From assembly GCA_004154925.1 (NCBI GenBank), contig QJNS01000268.1, positions 1-64,000 on the forward strand: DNA of 64,000 nt, given 5' to 3'. How positions within the stretch are numbered: position 1 is the stretch's first letter; each line of letters opens with the position of its first letter. This DNA is from Monosporascus cannonballus. Taxonomy: Eukaryota > Ascomycota > Sordariomycetes > Xylariales. This document shows, piece after piece, positions 1 to 10,891 of this stretch. The notes under the pieces were generated by a model that did not search any database, was not told the DNA's origin, and saw only the letters and a program-made list of their open reading frames with translations. The position numbers were made by a program, and so were the translations under genes.

Positions 1-5
1 AATTG

Positions 6-39
<34 letters not shown>
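6..39. repeat. A34 homopolymer at window start
   Basis: An uninterrupted run of 34 A residues opens the window. It could be the 3' tail of a retroposed element lying left of the window, or simple homopolymer expansion. No target duplication can be tested because the left side is outside the window. Confidence 0.9.
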
Positions 40-42
<3 letters not shown>

Positions 43-397
43 GCCGGCAGGATGCCGTCAGCCACAATGAACAAAGTCATCGAGTAATATGTATCACTTC
101 ACTTCTTAAGTTAAATAGCGCTCTTTTTTATTCATAAGAAAATCTTTAAATCGTCGTCCCTAGTTAAACCTTTGGGAATTTCAAGTCTTTCAGCGTCTAA
201 ATTTAACAATACCGCATATGACATAATTAAGCCCCTTACAAATGGCATTTCGGATCAGTAAATTTGACATCCGGAGGAATATGAATGCAAGCCGTACGCT
301 GTATTCCAGATCACCGTCCATACACGGCGCTTAACTCGATCGCCACCTGATGACATCCCCGATATGTAATTGCACTTGTGGGTATACGACGTTGAGC
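40..397. other. Intergenic, nothing recognised
   Basis: About 360 bases of mixed composition lying 3' of the minus-strand gene that ends at 398. I see no coding pattern, RNA gene or repeat; part of it may be that gene's 3' UTR. Confidence 0.5.
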
Positions 398-1732
398 TTA
401 TAGGGCAACAGGGTTGTCGCCGAGAAACCAACGTGTACCGTCATCCAACTTCCCTCCCGCGGCATAGAGGTCCTGAACGGCCTTTTTTGCCTCGTAGCGT
501 GCCTGCGCTACAGACTGAAAGTTCTTATAATTGGTATACGCATCAGGCGAATCACCGGGGCAGTCCAGCCAGAGAACGCCTTGCGAATCATGTTCTGCGA
601 TGGCATTGGCATGTAGCTGAACTAATAACGTGGCATAGACAACCAACAGGGCGGCTCGATCGGCGAGCAGATGGACGCTTTCATCACCAGGGCCGAGCTG
701 AAGCACATGTCTGACTGTGGTGCAATAATCGACCGTCCTGCCCTGGGATGACCGGTCCGGGGGACTGGTGCGTTTCCCTAGCGTATACAAATGTCGCTGG
801 GCGTTCCTGGCGACGAACCGGCCTAGTCCTGGTGAGTATCTTTTGACATGGCGAACGACGAGGTTTCCGATGTCACTTCGTGGTTGGGCTGCCTCGAGGA
901 CGTGGGCAACGACTTCGGCGTCAAGGTTGGTGATATTACATTGGCTTTGTTGTCGGGATTTAGGAGACGACGAGAGTTGAGCCAGGAGCTACATGTGTTG
1001 CACGCGTTAATCATTCCGGTGGTGGTTAGGAGGTACAAACTAATGGCTTACTTCAAGTACTTTGAACTCGGTGTTAACTTTCTGTATCATGTCCCTCTCG
1101 TGTTTTTCCCAATGACTCGCATTCCCCTCCTGCTTCGCGGACATGTTCAGATCAAAAGTATCGAGAAAGGGCAGGAAAACCGATGACGGCCGTCGCTGAT
1201 GGGCAATGCGCAGGGTCGATATATCGGTGCCATAGGCAATTTCCGAGGCGCAGAGGATGGATAGATCGCTTAAGAAGGCGTCCCGGAGCTGGCGAACATC
1301 CTGCACGCGCAACAGTGTTGTGGTCCGGTCGCCACACGAGTGAACCCTATCAACAATTCTCCACAGGCCGTAGTCAGGGTATTGGAGCTCGATTTCGAGC
1401 CGGTCGCGGTTCTGGCCGCACAGGCGTGGCGCCTGGCTAGCCAGGCCGGGGATGGCTGGGAGACGGGTGAAGATGCGCAGTGCGCAGTCGAATTGCTCCG
1501 GATTGTCGACCTGACGTGTCCTGACCTGCTGGCAACGCCGAATAGCTTCTTCGGGTTTGTGTATTGACGGCGCCCTGGAAATCCCATGCGCCTTGGAGAT
1601 TCGGTTTGCAACTCTCTTGAGAAGCGGCGTCTCGTGCTTCTTTTGGACATTGGCGCTGCGGTCCGTAATGTTGTAAAGCGGACGACGTCGTGGCGACTGG
1701 CCTTGATTCCGATGCCCCGAGGTTAGATTCAT
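398..1732 (-). CDS. Hypothetical protein, two exons (423 aa), function unknown
   Basis: I do not recognise this protein. Exon 1 is 1732-1052 and starts at an ATG; exon 2 is 988-398. The 63-nt intron (1051-989) begins GTAAGC and ends GTAG, contains CTAAC, and splits the frame at phase 0, so two reading frames join into one 423-residue product. Without the splice, exon 1 stops at 1040. The N-terminal 60 residues are basic and polar; the rest alternates helical and charged stretches with scattered Cys (for example RLCGQNRD and HSCGDRTT). I see no signal peptide, membrane helix or catalytic motif. Plus-strand ORFs over it (370-714, 848-1186, 1183-1440) look like shadows. Confidence is moderate because the intron restores a long frame with a good splice consensus; the function is unassigned. 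Confidence 0.6.
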
Positions 1733-2088
1733 GACTGACGCGTACGATATAACCTACAGAAACCTATAGGGCGAGATTCGAGCAATTCGTAAGCAAAAAG
1801 AAATAACTCTGTTGGTGATAATAATTACGCTGTATTATCGCAAGACACCAACCTCGCATTGTTTGTTTTGTTTTGTATCTTCCCTGTGGCGTCTAGGTGC
1901 GCACGAGCCGAGAAACGTAGCTAGGATTCAAACACCCCACGGTGGAGTGGATGGCCCCGCCGAAGGCTTAACTTTCAATCACCCAAAGCGCCCCGCACTT
2001 CAGGAGACGGCAGGGTTTGTAAAGGCTATGTATTCGTGTTGCGTTCCCCTTTTTTCCTTGTAATGCACCTTATTTAAGTATTTTCGTA
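1733..2088. other. Intergenic, nothing recognised
   Basis: Sequence between the upstream end of the minus-strand gene and the plus-strand reading frame at 2089; it should hold promoter sequence. A (TA)n microsatellite lies just downstream at about 2104-2125. No other structure was seen. Confidence 0.5.
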
Positions 2089-2850
2089 ATGAAGCCCATA
2101 ATTACATATATATATATATATATATCAGTACCAAAGCGTAAAATGACACAGATAACTATCGGCCAGGTCTTGCGGGTACCCGCCGGTAAAATAGCTTTCA
2201 AATACCCTGAAAATGCCATGCCATCCGGAACCGATCAGAAGTATAATTATCTCCGAATTAAGCGCCGCGGACTGAGGAGATGGGAATGCTTCGAAGAAAA
2301 CCCAGCCTCACTGCAGGACCATCTGCGCCACTACAGTCCTTACAAAAAGGGTTGGCAGCCTTACATCGTACCATAGCAACGCTACGCTATCAGTAAGAGG
2401 ATAATGCAAGACTTCCACGGCCTAGCCCTAATCCACCGCGTTAACGTAGCCCTCGATACGGCGGCTCCGGGTCGGCTGTCGATCGTTGGAACGCCCAAGC
2501 ACTTCCCCAGCTGGGGTACGGAAGTGAGCAGGGCCGAAGGGGCCGAAAAAACGACGAGGATTGCCCCCGACTGGATGATCGTGAACGGGGACGCGGGCGA
2601 TCCACCGCCTTTGAACGAGCTAAATACAACCATCATAGCCTGGGGCGATACAAAATTGAAAAGACCGAGCCGCGCCACTGATAGCGGCCCCCTCCCCGGT
2701 ACGCGCGCATGCCCTGAGGCGTACTTAGCCCAAGTGGTCCAATACTGTATGCACTTAATCTCGTCGGTTTGTCACGCCTCCAGCTTTCCATCACCCTATA
2801 ACCATCGACAAACCATGCAGTTACAGCCTTGTGACGGTGGCAGGGGTTGA
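2089..2850 (+). pseudogene. Broken fungal protein with PD-(D/E)XK-nuclease-like C-terminal region
   Basis: One frame is open from the ATG at 2089 (or the better-placed ATG at 2143, after the TA microsatellite) to 2850 except for a single TAG at 2374-2376. No GT-AG pair of usable length removes that stop. The part after the stop carries PDW, then GDTK about 30 residues later, then EAYLAQVVQYC, an order typical of the fungal PD-(D/E)XK-like proteins that resemble degenerate restriction-nuclease folds. The frame ends early after QYCMHL; a protein-like stretch continues in another frame at about 2852-2980, suggesting a second frameshift or an unrecognised intron. I read it as a decayed gene. The family call rests on remembered motif order only. 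Confidence 0.4.
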
Positions 2851-3109
2851 TTAATACCGGCATAATCCGCTCCATAACTTTATTCGAACTTCACCTTGCC
2901 AAGGGGAAGGCCAAGAACGACGAGTCTCCCCGCCAGCCAACCACCGCCTCGAGAGCTGAGCCTCTTCGCATAGCATAGCCCCGCGTTCAGCCCCGCACTG
3001 TCTTTAGGCGACATATTCCCCTAAACATCAGGTTCAAGTCGTTATCCGTATTTAATACTAATACTTCGTTCATATAAACAACCTGATTATTTAAGATTTG
3101 ATTCAAGCT
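2851..3109. other. Upstream region of the NLR gene
   Basis: Contains the frameshifted tail of the preceding pseudogene (to about 2980), then an AT-richer stretch immediately upstream of the NLR start codon that probably contains its promoter. No clear TATA box or operator was identified. Confidence 0.4.
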
Positions 3110-5784
3110 ATGCGCCTTTTGACACGCGATAATACAGGCGTAATTAGCCTCACGGAGGATGTAATTGGCGACAGGATTCCCCGATATGCGATACTTTCAC
3201 ATAGATGGGGTATGGAAGAGGTCACCTTTAAGGACCTGATGGACGGAACTGGCCCGAGCAAGCAAGGTTACGACAAAATCCGGTTTTGCAGCGACCAAGC
3301 CGAACGTGACGGCCTAGATCACTTCTGGGTAGATACGTGCTGTATTGATAAGTCTAGTAGCGCCGAGCTTACCGAGGCTATCAACTCCATGTTTCAATGG
3401 TACCGTAATGCGGCTAAATGCTACGTCTATCTTGACGATGTCTCGAAACCTGCCTTCCAAACTGGCGACGAGCCCAACTATCAGCTCTGGGAACCGGACC
3501 TTCGAAAGAGTAAATGGTTCACTCGGGGATGGACCCTTCAAGAGCTTCTTGCACCGGCCTCGGTTGAGTTCTTCTCCAGAGAGGGCGCTCGACTAGGAAC
3601 CAAGAGATCTCTAGAACTGCCCATCTCCGACATCACGGGAATCCCACTCAAGGTGCTTCGAGGCAGCCCAATCCTTGATTGCACTGTCCCCGAGCGCATG
3701 GCATGGGCCGAACCGCGGCAGACTACACGCGACGAAGACAAGGCGTACTCGCTTTTGGGCATATTCGACGTCCAAATGCCACTTATCTACGGTGAGGGGA
3801 GAGAAAAGGCATTCAAACGGCTCCAGGAGGAGATCGATAAGGCTCTGAAAGGCAGGTTGGCCTCGTCTATTCTAACAATTATAAAGTCATTAACATATAC
3901 AGGGATTCAACATGAGGACTTCTCTGTTACCTTCAGCCTTTCCGGTGTCCCGGAAATCGAACATTTCGTAGCAAGAGAACAGGAGCTCGCGGAAATGCGT
4001 GAGACACTCAACAGCGACGGCAGCCGTCGAGTAGTAGTGCTTCACGGCCTCGGAGGAATCGGCAAGACCCAGCTAGCTATTGCGTACGCGAAATGGCACA
4101 AGGACAGCCACTCAGCTGTGTTCTGGCTGAACATCAAAGACGAAAACTCTTTGAAGCACAGCTTTAATATGGTGGCCAAACGAATACTGCGAGAACATCC
4201 CTCGGCTAGCCGCCTAAGCAGCGTGGATACAGAGAACCTCGACGAGGTGATCGATGCTGTCAAAGCATGGTTGAGTCTCCCAAACAACACGCGATGGCTG
4301 CTAATTTATGACAACTACGACAACCCGAAACTGCCAAGCAATAAGGACCCTGCAGCGTTGGATATCGACGACTTTCTCCCAGAATCGTATCAAGGCTCCG
4401 TAATAATCACTACCCGGTCGTCGCAGGTCAAAATTGGTCATCCGATTCGAATCAGAAAGATGGAGAATGTACTCGACAGCATCGAAATCCTGTCGAATGC
4501 ATCGAATCGACAAGGACTGATACATGGTAAGAACCACCCAACCCTTTGCACATCTATCTAACTAAAACGATAGATGCCGACGCCGTAAGCCTCGTCAGAA
4601 AGCTCGATGGCCTCCCTCTCGCATTAGCTACGGCTGGGGCATACCTTAACCAAACATCAACTAGTTTCGGAAAATACCTTCGTCTATACGAAGACTCATG
4701 GACGAGACTTCAAACGACGAGTCCTGAGTTAAGCTCGTATGCAGACCGAACACTATACTCTACATGGCAGCTCTCGCTCGAACATATCAAACGACGTAAC
4801 GAGTACTCAGCTGAACTACTTCGTTTGTGGGCATACTTTGATAATCAGGACATCTGGCTCGAACTTATCCAGCATAGCAATTCGGAAGACCCAGCATGGA
4901 TACGCGAAGTTGCCGAAGACGAGTTAAGCTTTAATAGCACGGTCCGAGTATTGAGTGATTATGGGCTGGTCGAGGTAAATACGGCTTCGGGGGAGCAGAC
5001 CGAGTCGAGAGGGTACAGCATTCACAGCTGTGTTCATTCTTGGACAATGTCTGTTCTTAACCAAGAGTGGGATCAAGATCTAGCAAAGCTAGCTGTGAAA
5101 TGTGTGGCGTCACATATTCCTGGAAGCGAGTCTGATAAGTGGTGGCTGATCCAACGACGGCTTCTTCAGCACGCAGCTAGATGTTATTATCTCCTTTTAA
5201 ACCACATGATTACGAATGATGGCTTGGATTGGGCATTTCATAATCTAGGCCTCCTTTATTCCGATCAAGGCAAGCTAAAGGAAGCAGAGGAGATGTACCA
5301 GCGGGCGCTGCAAGGCTGTGAGAAAGCGCTAGGACCCGATCATACGTTGACTCTCAATACAGTCAACAACCTAGGCAGCCTTTACAAGGATCAAGGCAAG
5401 CTAAAGGAAGCAGAGAAGATGTACCAGCGGGCGCTGCAAGGCTATGAGAAAGCACTAGGACCCGATCATACGTCGACTCTTAGTACAGTCAACAACCTAG
5501 GCATCCTTTACAAGGGTCAAGGCAAGCTAAAGGAAGCAGAAGAGATGTACCAGCGGGCAATGCGAGGCAAAGAGAAGGCGCTTGGACCCGATCATACGTC
5601 GACTCTCAATACAGTCAACAACCTAGGCATCCTTTACAATTATCAAGGCAAGCTAAAGGAAGCAGAAGAGATGTACCAGCGGGCATTGCGAGGCTATAAT
5701 GCTAATCTCGGTTCTAATCACCAAAAAACCCTAGGTGTCCTTCGTAACTTACAATCACTTAATCAAGCGGAAGGTATGTTATAA
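3110..5784 (+). CDS. NLR-type receptor: HET - NB-ARC - TPR (875 aa)
   Basis: A STAND/NLR immune-type receptor with an N-terminal heterokaryon-incompatibility effector. The start is the ATG at 3110 (MRLL, the usual HET opening); the frame extends upstream only through a TTG. Exon 1 is 3110-4526 and exon 2 4574-5784, around a 47-nt intron (GTAAGA, CTAAC branch, ATAG). HET motifs: YAILSHRWG near residue 26, FWVDTCCID, CYVYLDDV, and SKWFTRGWTLQELLAP. The NB-ARC has P-loop GLGGIGKTQLA near residue 310, the hydrophobic-D box WLLIYDNYDN, GSVIITTR, and GLPLALATAGAYL just after the splice. The C-terminus has four 42-residue TPR units ending near the stop. Family members trigger regulated cell death or non-self recognition; the ligand here is unknown. 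It is convergent with the DUF3435 gene. No disabling lesion is seen. Confidence 0.92.
5245..5748 (+). repeat. Near-identical 126-bp TPR-coding repeats (x4)
   Basis: Units begin at 5245, 5371, 5497 and 5623, each 126 bp (42 codons). They share long blocks at the DNA level, including CAAGGCAAGCTAAAGGAAGC and GAYCATACGTYGACTCT. Differences cluster at a few codons (for example LQGCEK, LQGYEK, MRGKEK, LRGYNA). The final unit degenerates after about 100 bp. Nucleotide-level identity, not just protein similarity, points to recent unit duplication or gene conversion, as in fungal NLR sensor domains. Confidence 0.93.
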
Positions 5785-6148
5785 TACTTTAACGGAAAGA
5801 AGATACATTTCTAACATTACTAGATTCTCCGCCCGGAGCAGTTCGGAAGGGGTGAATCCGAAAACCATTCGAGAAGTTAATGAGCAAATTTAGGGGCTAA
5901 GCTTTTAGCAATTACTAGACATTTTTAGCTGATCTACCGTTTGTTTCGTATATTATATAGAAAATATTAAATAGTTCTAGGCATTACCGTCTCGCCTATT
6001 GCATGTACGCATGCAAGATCCCGTATGGGTTGTCCTGAGCCGAGCCGATTTAACTCTATGCAATGCTAGAAGCATGCAAATAGTTTTGTCTCGGATCTGC
6101 CATAACCCTTCCTATCCAATTATAATTCAGTGCAGTTCAGAGTATTGA
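5785..6148. other. Convergent 3' intergenic region
   Basis: Lies between the stops of the plus-strand NLR and the minus-strand DUF3435 gene and must hold both terminators/3' UTRs. It is AT-rich in the middle (about 5930-5975). No gene or repeat was recognised. Confidence 0.6.
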
Positions 6149-9100
6149 TTAACGTCTCTTTCGCCTCTTTGTCTTTTTCGTAACCGGCTTATACCTCTTA
6201 ACCAATTCTGGGCTCAAGTCTCGTTCCTGAACCCATGCATTCTCACTCTGTGGACGACCCTGCCATCTCACCCGGTATTCCGTCTTTCCATTTCGTTTTC
6301 GGGTACGCAGTACAGTGACACCCAAACGAAATCCCCTGTATTCTGCCTCGAACTTTTGAACGAGTTTTTTGTCTAGGATATTCTCTCGTGGTACCCACCA
6401 GCAACTCCCGTCGTCCGCCCATCTCAGAAGGAACTGATCCTGTTTCCACCTCTCCAGGATGCGGTCGATCGAATGCCCTCTATCCCCATCGTCGACGTCG
6501 TCGTCATTATGCCATTGCTTCAGCGAATCCTGATGATAGAGGTCATCCAAATCAGCACCTGCAGAATACGTCGCAATGATCTCTTCCATTGGTTCTGGTA
6601 CGTCGTTCCGAAGAGCCGGATCGATCAATTCCATCGGGACGCTGGAAGCCGTTTGCGGCAATAGTTGAGATGAACTATCGTATCGTAGCGCGATAGCGAG
6701 TTTGTCGTGATAGCCTGCTGTTTTAAGCGCGTTAAAGCAGGGTGCCGCCTGTGTCGGTCGGACCTCCGAACTCCCGAGATCTTGGCCATGCGGATGCTCC
6801 TCGGACGCTTCACTATTGAACTCAGCATAAAATACGTCAAGCTTGTCCTCGTTCTCGACATCCGTTAGGCTGCTAGGGGGTGTTGATATAGATGGAGAAG
6901 CTCTGCCCGACTCGCTACCGAAATTCAGGGGCGATACTGTTTCGTAACCCGGAAAGTCTAAGGTTTCTGTATCAATCGAGCTCAGGCTGCTGGATGACGC
7001 GGGGCTACTGGGTACGGGTGGCGTTTCCAGGAGGGCCATTGCGGAGCCATTGTCCATATCTAAGCAGGACGTATTAGGGTTGGCTTCTCCGAGCTGAGCA
7101 TCAAGTTCGTCATAGCCCTCGTCGCCGGCTTCCTCGTGCTTTCCGCGTCTTCTCCCAGTCTTGGCACCTTCGCCCGACGTCCTACCGCCATAGCCCCATC
7201 CGGTATGAGCGATTTCCAAATGCATATGCCACGAGGCGAGCCCATCGATAATGTCGGTTCTGTTGACCCCCTCCCGTTCACACGCTGGACAGCGGAAAGG
7301 ACTCTGAAACTCAGAACTATGCGCGGAACTGATATGTCGAGTAAGGCCGCTCGCTGAAGAACACAGGTAACCGCAAAGAATGCAGAACATAATCGACGGC
7401 ATATGGCAAGCCCGGAAATGCGCGAGACACTCCCACATATTCTCGAGCGTTACATTTGCGGATCCTAAGCAAGCGCAGATACGACATAGGATTGGCCAGC
7501 TGGAAAAGCCCGTTTTGAAATGGCAGTTCAGATGGCTAATAAGCCGAGATCCCGCAGTGAATTTAGAGGGGCAAATGGCGCAGGACTGCTTCGATAAAAA
7601 CTGTTTAGGTTTCCAGTTTGGAGTATGGATCCTCCCGTGAACCCGCTCGACGTGGTTGCTCCATTCGCAGGGGCCATCCACAATCGTTTCCCCGAGCCCT
7701 AGTCGCTGGCACTCTGGACATGGAAACGGTCGGCTGAACGTCGTCTCCTCGGTGTGCTTTGCCCTGTAGTGTTTCGTCAGGGTACTTCTGCTGCACAATG
7801 GTATTCTGCATAAAAGGCAAAAGGATCGCTCCGCATGCAAGGCACGGTCGCTTCCATCCTTCGTGTCCTCCCGCTTTGCCTTGTCTTCCTCCACTTTGCC
7901 GCCTTCAAACGCCTCCACCGGCGCGCTTGTTAAATAGCCTAAGAGCGCGCACATATACCGCCTCGAGTGGCTATCGCGGTCTATGGACAGTGAGTCGACA
8001 GGAACCATCAAAAGGCTGGCCACACCCGCCGTAGAAGCTGGTGGAAGGACGGAGCTGCTGTTATCGGGCAGGCACGTATCTATCGTAGCCATACCTTGCG
8101 CGCGGAGGTAGTCGACACGTCGAAAGTATTCATCCCTCTTCTCGTCCAACTTCAGCTTCCGTAAGGTTTTGAGCAGATTGTGTAGTTTCGCTCGAAGTTT
8201 AGTCCTTTCGTTGCCGTTCTTAGCCGTAGCGATTTCGTAACGAAGGCCGCCTACGTCGTTACGTTTTTCGAATTCGCGATGCTCATCCATGGTGATGTCG
8301 ACCGGGGCATTCGCATCTCTGCTTACAGACATGTCCCGGAGCATTGCGAAGAGCTTATCATCGCGCCCTGCATCTTTACCGAATGCCAAAGACATAAGAT
8401 TGGCACGCACACGGTGGGATTGATAGCTCGACTCGAACACGCCTGTGGTATGGGAAAGGATGTAGTTGCGTAAAGCAGAAGAAAGCACACCTGCAAGTAC
8501 GTAAAGGTTAAAAATAGGGCCGGACCTATATTAGGGTGTGGAAGAGATAATATAAGGAGGAATTGCGTCGGGGCGGGGAAATGTGAGGCCTCCGGGTTGG
8601 ACATACCATCAAACCTAGCACCTGCACCAACCCGTAGGCTGTACAGGCGGGAATGGGTCCGGAAGCCGGAGACTAGAAGGGTGCGATGCCACAGTTCATT
8701 CAGCGTCTTATAGGTAATCGGGAATATCCGCTGGTTCAAGATGTCACGCTTCCATCTCAGCTGTACGAAATTAACCGACTCTAAGTTGGGTCGGTCGAAT
8801 ATCTCATCGATGTTGTTGAAGCTGGGCTCAAAGGCGCGATCCTGAATCGCACGTGTAAGAACCATGCTGGCGAGACAAAAAGAGCAATTAGGGACCAGCG
8901 TAATATCGAAGCGAATCCTATAAATTCTATTAGTTACGGTAATTGGGGAAACGGGGGCAGGCGGCAGAAAGGAAACATCTCCACCGACAGATAACTTACC
9001 AGCCACCATTTCGTGAACGGCTCGTTTTAGACGTTTCCTTGATCTTGTTCCTCTCTATCCAGACTGAAATAACAATCTTGGTTTGGCTGCGGTTCTCCGG

Positions 9101-10072
9101 GTCACGTAAAACGGCTACCTGAAATTGTGAATATTTGAGATTCGTCAAGGTGCCCGGCCGAAAGCCTCCGATGGCAGCTATGAGTATGATCGCATGGAAC
9201 GAAACCCGCACAATAGGTGTACATGGGATATCGTCCGGACGCGACCATAGAGTTGTAAGGATTACGTGGACATCCGTAGGCGTCGCTTCAGTTTTCTCAT
9301 AAGTCGGGGCGGTTTCTAGACCGATCTCGCCCGCCAGCTCGACGAATATCCACTGTACAATAAAGGGGGTTAGGACCGTGCGATGTATGGGATGACCACC
9401 AGGACATTTCAGGGCGACATTTAGGGAGAGAGAATACCGACCTTAACGATACGATATGCTGGCCCTTCTCTGCTGCCCTCTTCCTTACTGATCCATCTCA
9501 GTCTCCAGGTATCGGCCTGAGATGGGAAGTCCCGCCGGTGCTGCCGCATAACATGATGCTCCCCGCAGGCAACCAGCCTCCGCCAGATTTCTGTCACGGT
9601 AAACGCTGAATTGACCATGCGCTTGTACTCGTATTCTTGAGGGCCCAGAACAACCCGCTTCTGCGCCGACGTCTCGGCGTAGGTACGTAGGAACGATTTG
9701 AAAGGGGCTTGGGCATCGGCAGTCTCGGGGTGGGCAACAAACTGCAGCCACGCGGTTCGGTTATCGATGGATACGGTTTCACAGAACCTGTATTATAAGC
9801 AATCAGCAAAAGCTCCGTAGGTTGCGCGGGCGGCAAAGCGAGAAGGGAAAGGGTAAGCAAGAGCGAGCCGGCGAATTTACCTACCTCGTCCAATTCTGCC
9901 ATAGACGGTCGCGCTCCTTTTGAGTGTCTTCTGCAACGAAAGGCTTATCATCGACCGGCCGCGACAGGTATTCTTCGAGATGTGTTAAGGCCGTCTGTTT
10001 CATTGCCTCCTTAGAAAACGGCGGCAAGGGGTACTGCGCAAGAGGCGCTCGGCAGGCATCGACAGCGGCCAT
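6149..10072 (-). CDS. DUF3435 tyrosine-recombinase-like protein fused to C2H2 fingers and tandem chromo-like modules (Starship-captain-like)
   Basis: Five exons: 10072-9885, 9787-9442, 9352-9000, 8917-8607, 8490-6149. All four introns (97, 89, 82, 116 nt) are GT-AG and join in frame to 1179 residues from an ATG; an in-frame stop lies upstream. Residues 1-425 match the DUF3435 ('FluG-domain') family with tyrosine-recombinase landmarks: GGFRPGTL (Arg243), YSLRVGAGARF (Arg391), LSHTTG (His413), ESSYQ (Tyr422, candidate nucleophile). Residues about 620-830 hold several C2H2 fingers (CLLCRIPLCSRSTLTKH, CPECQRLG, CAICPSKF, CILCGYLC). An acidic/Ser-rich linker follows. Residues about 1073-1166 contain two chromo-like modules (FLLRWADDGSCWWVPREN; EYRVRWQGRPQSENAW) and a basic tail. 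Starship captains are DUF3435 proteins that mobilise giant elements, but not every DUF3435 gene is a captain. Confidence 0.88.
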
Positions 10073-10891
10073 GTCGAGTGCGATCTCAGCAAGTCGTGCT
10101 ATCTAGAGATCACACAAAGCTGGAGAAGAATCGCATGAAGAGGGAGGCGCGACGATGTTAAATAGATGGGGAGGGAAGGGGGAATGAGACCAATTTCGCC
10201 GTACGCTTGGCGGCGTAAGGATCGTAAGCGCCCTTCCTTCTTCAAGTATGCCTGGCGGCGCCGTGGTCGAAGCAGCCATCCCTCTTCAGGGGCCTCAGCC
10301 ATGGCCAGGGAACAGGCCTCTGGCGGCTAAGCCAGGGCAGCGGCCGGGTTGGAGTGGACGGATTAAAGGAGGGGGGTGGGCGGAGGAGGGACGGCATCGT
10401 GCGGAGCAGGAGGAGGTAAGACGCCCGGGGCCCTCGACCGGTTCCGTTTTCCTCGACGGTTGTCCGGGCTGCCGTATACGGAAGGCAAAACGGAGAGCTC
10501 GGCGCTTAGGGGACGTCAAGGCGGTCGGGTGTGGCAGAACCGAGAACGGAATGGTGGACTGGGATGAGTCAGCAGGCACTCCGTGCCGCATGTTCGATAT
10601 TGCAGAATACGCTACCGTTCCTTTTAATGTTTACCAGGCAGCGAGATTAAATAACCCGATCCCAGGGGGTTTTCATAAACATCTTATACCTTTTCTTCAA
10701 TCTGCTGTCGATACATTAACCCATTAGGCCTTTTTCATGGCCCCGGCAGTAGCTTCGGCCTTGCTGGTAGATGCGTACCCACCCCAGATGCATGGTAAGC
10801 CTGCCCCGTACGGAATAATGCAGATAGGCCAGTCACATTATTAACCCGGTCCCATTACAGCCTTTTTTCCAGAATCTCTTTTCGCAGAATA
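10073..10891. other. Upstream region of the DUF3435 gene; GC-rich block, no gene
   Basis: Contains the probable promoter of the minus-strand DUF3435 gene. A GC-rich block (about 10240-10580) gives open frames on both strands with low-complexity Arg/Pro/Gly content, which I read as composition artefact. Two short related stretches occur at about 10725-10760 and 10840-10880 (TTAACCCRTT-like followed by GCC plus a T run). If the downstream gene is a captain, a Starship end could lie here, but I could not find a convincing direct or inverted repeat. Confidence 0.4.

Noticed and set aside
848..1186. Plus-strand 112-codon frame over the first gene
   Set aside because: It lies antisense to the spliced minus-strand gene, spans its intron, and has no independent motif.
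1870..1990. tRNA-like B-box resemblance
   Set aside because: No matching A box, T-stem or acceptor stem could be paired.
3098..3109. Upstream TTG start for the NLR
   Set aside because: The ATG at 3110 gives the standard HET N-terminus MRLL; TTG initiation is not expected in fungi.
6149..8488. Calling the gene a FluG glutamine-synthetase-like enzyme
   Set aside because: 'FluG domain' is a legacy label for DUF3435; the sequence shows recombinase landmarks and no glutamine synthetase motif.
10248..10727. 159-codon plus and 98-codon minus frames in the GC-rich block
   Set aside because: Overlapping frames on both strands with Arg/Pro/Gly low complexity; best explained by GC content.
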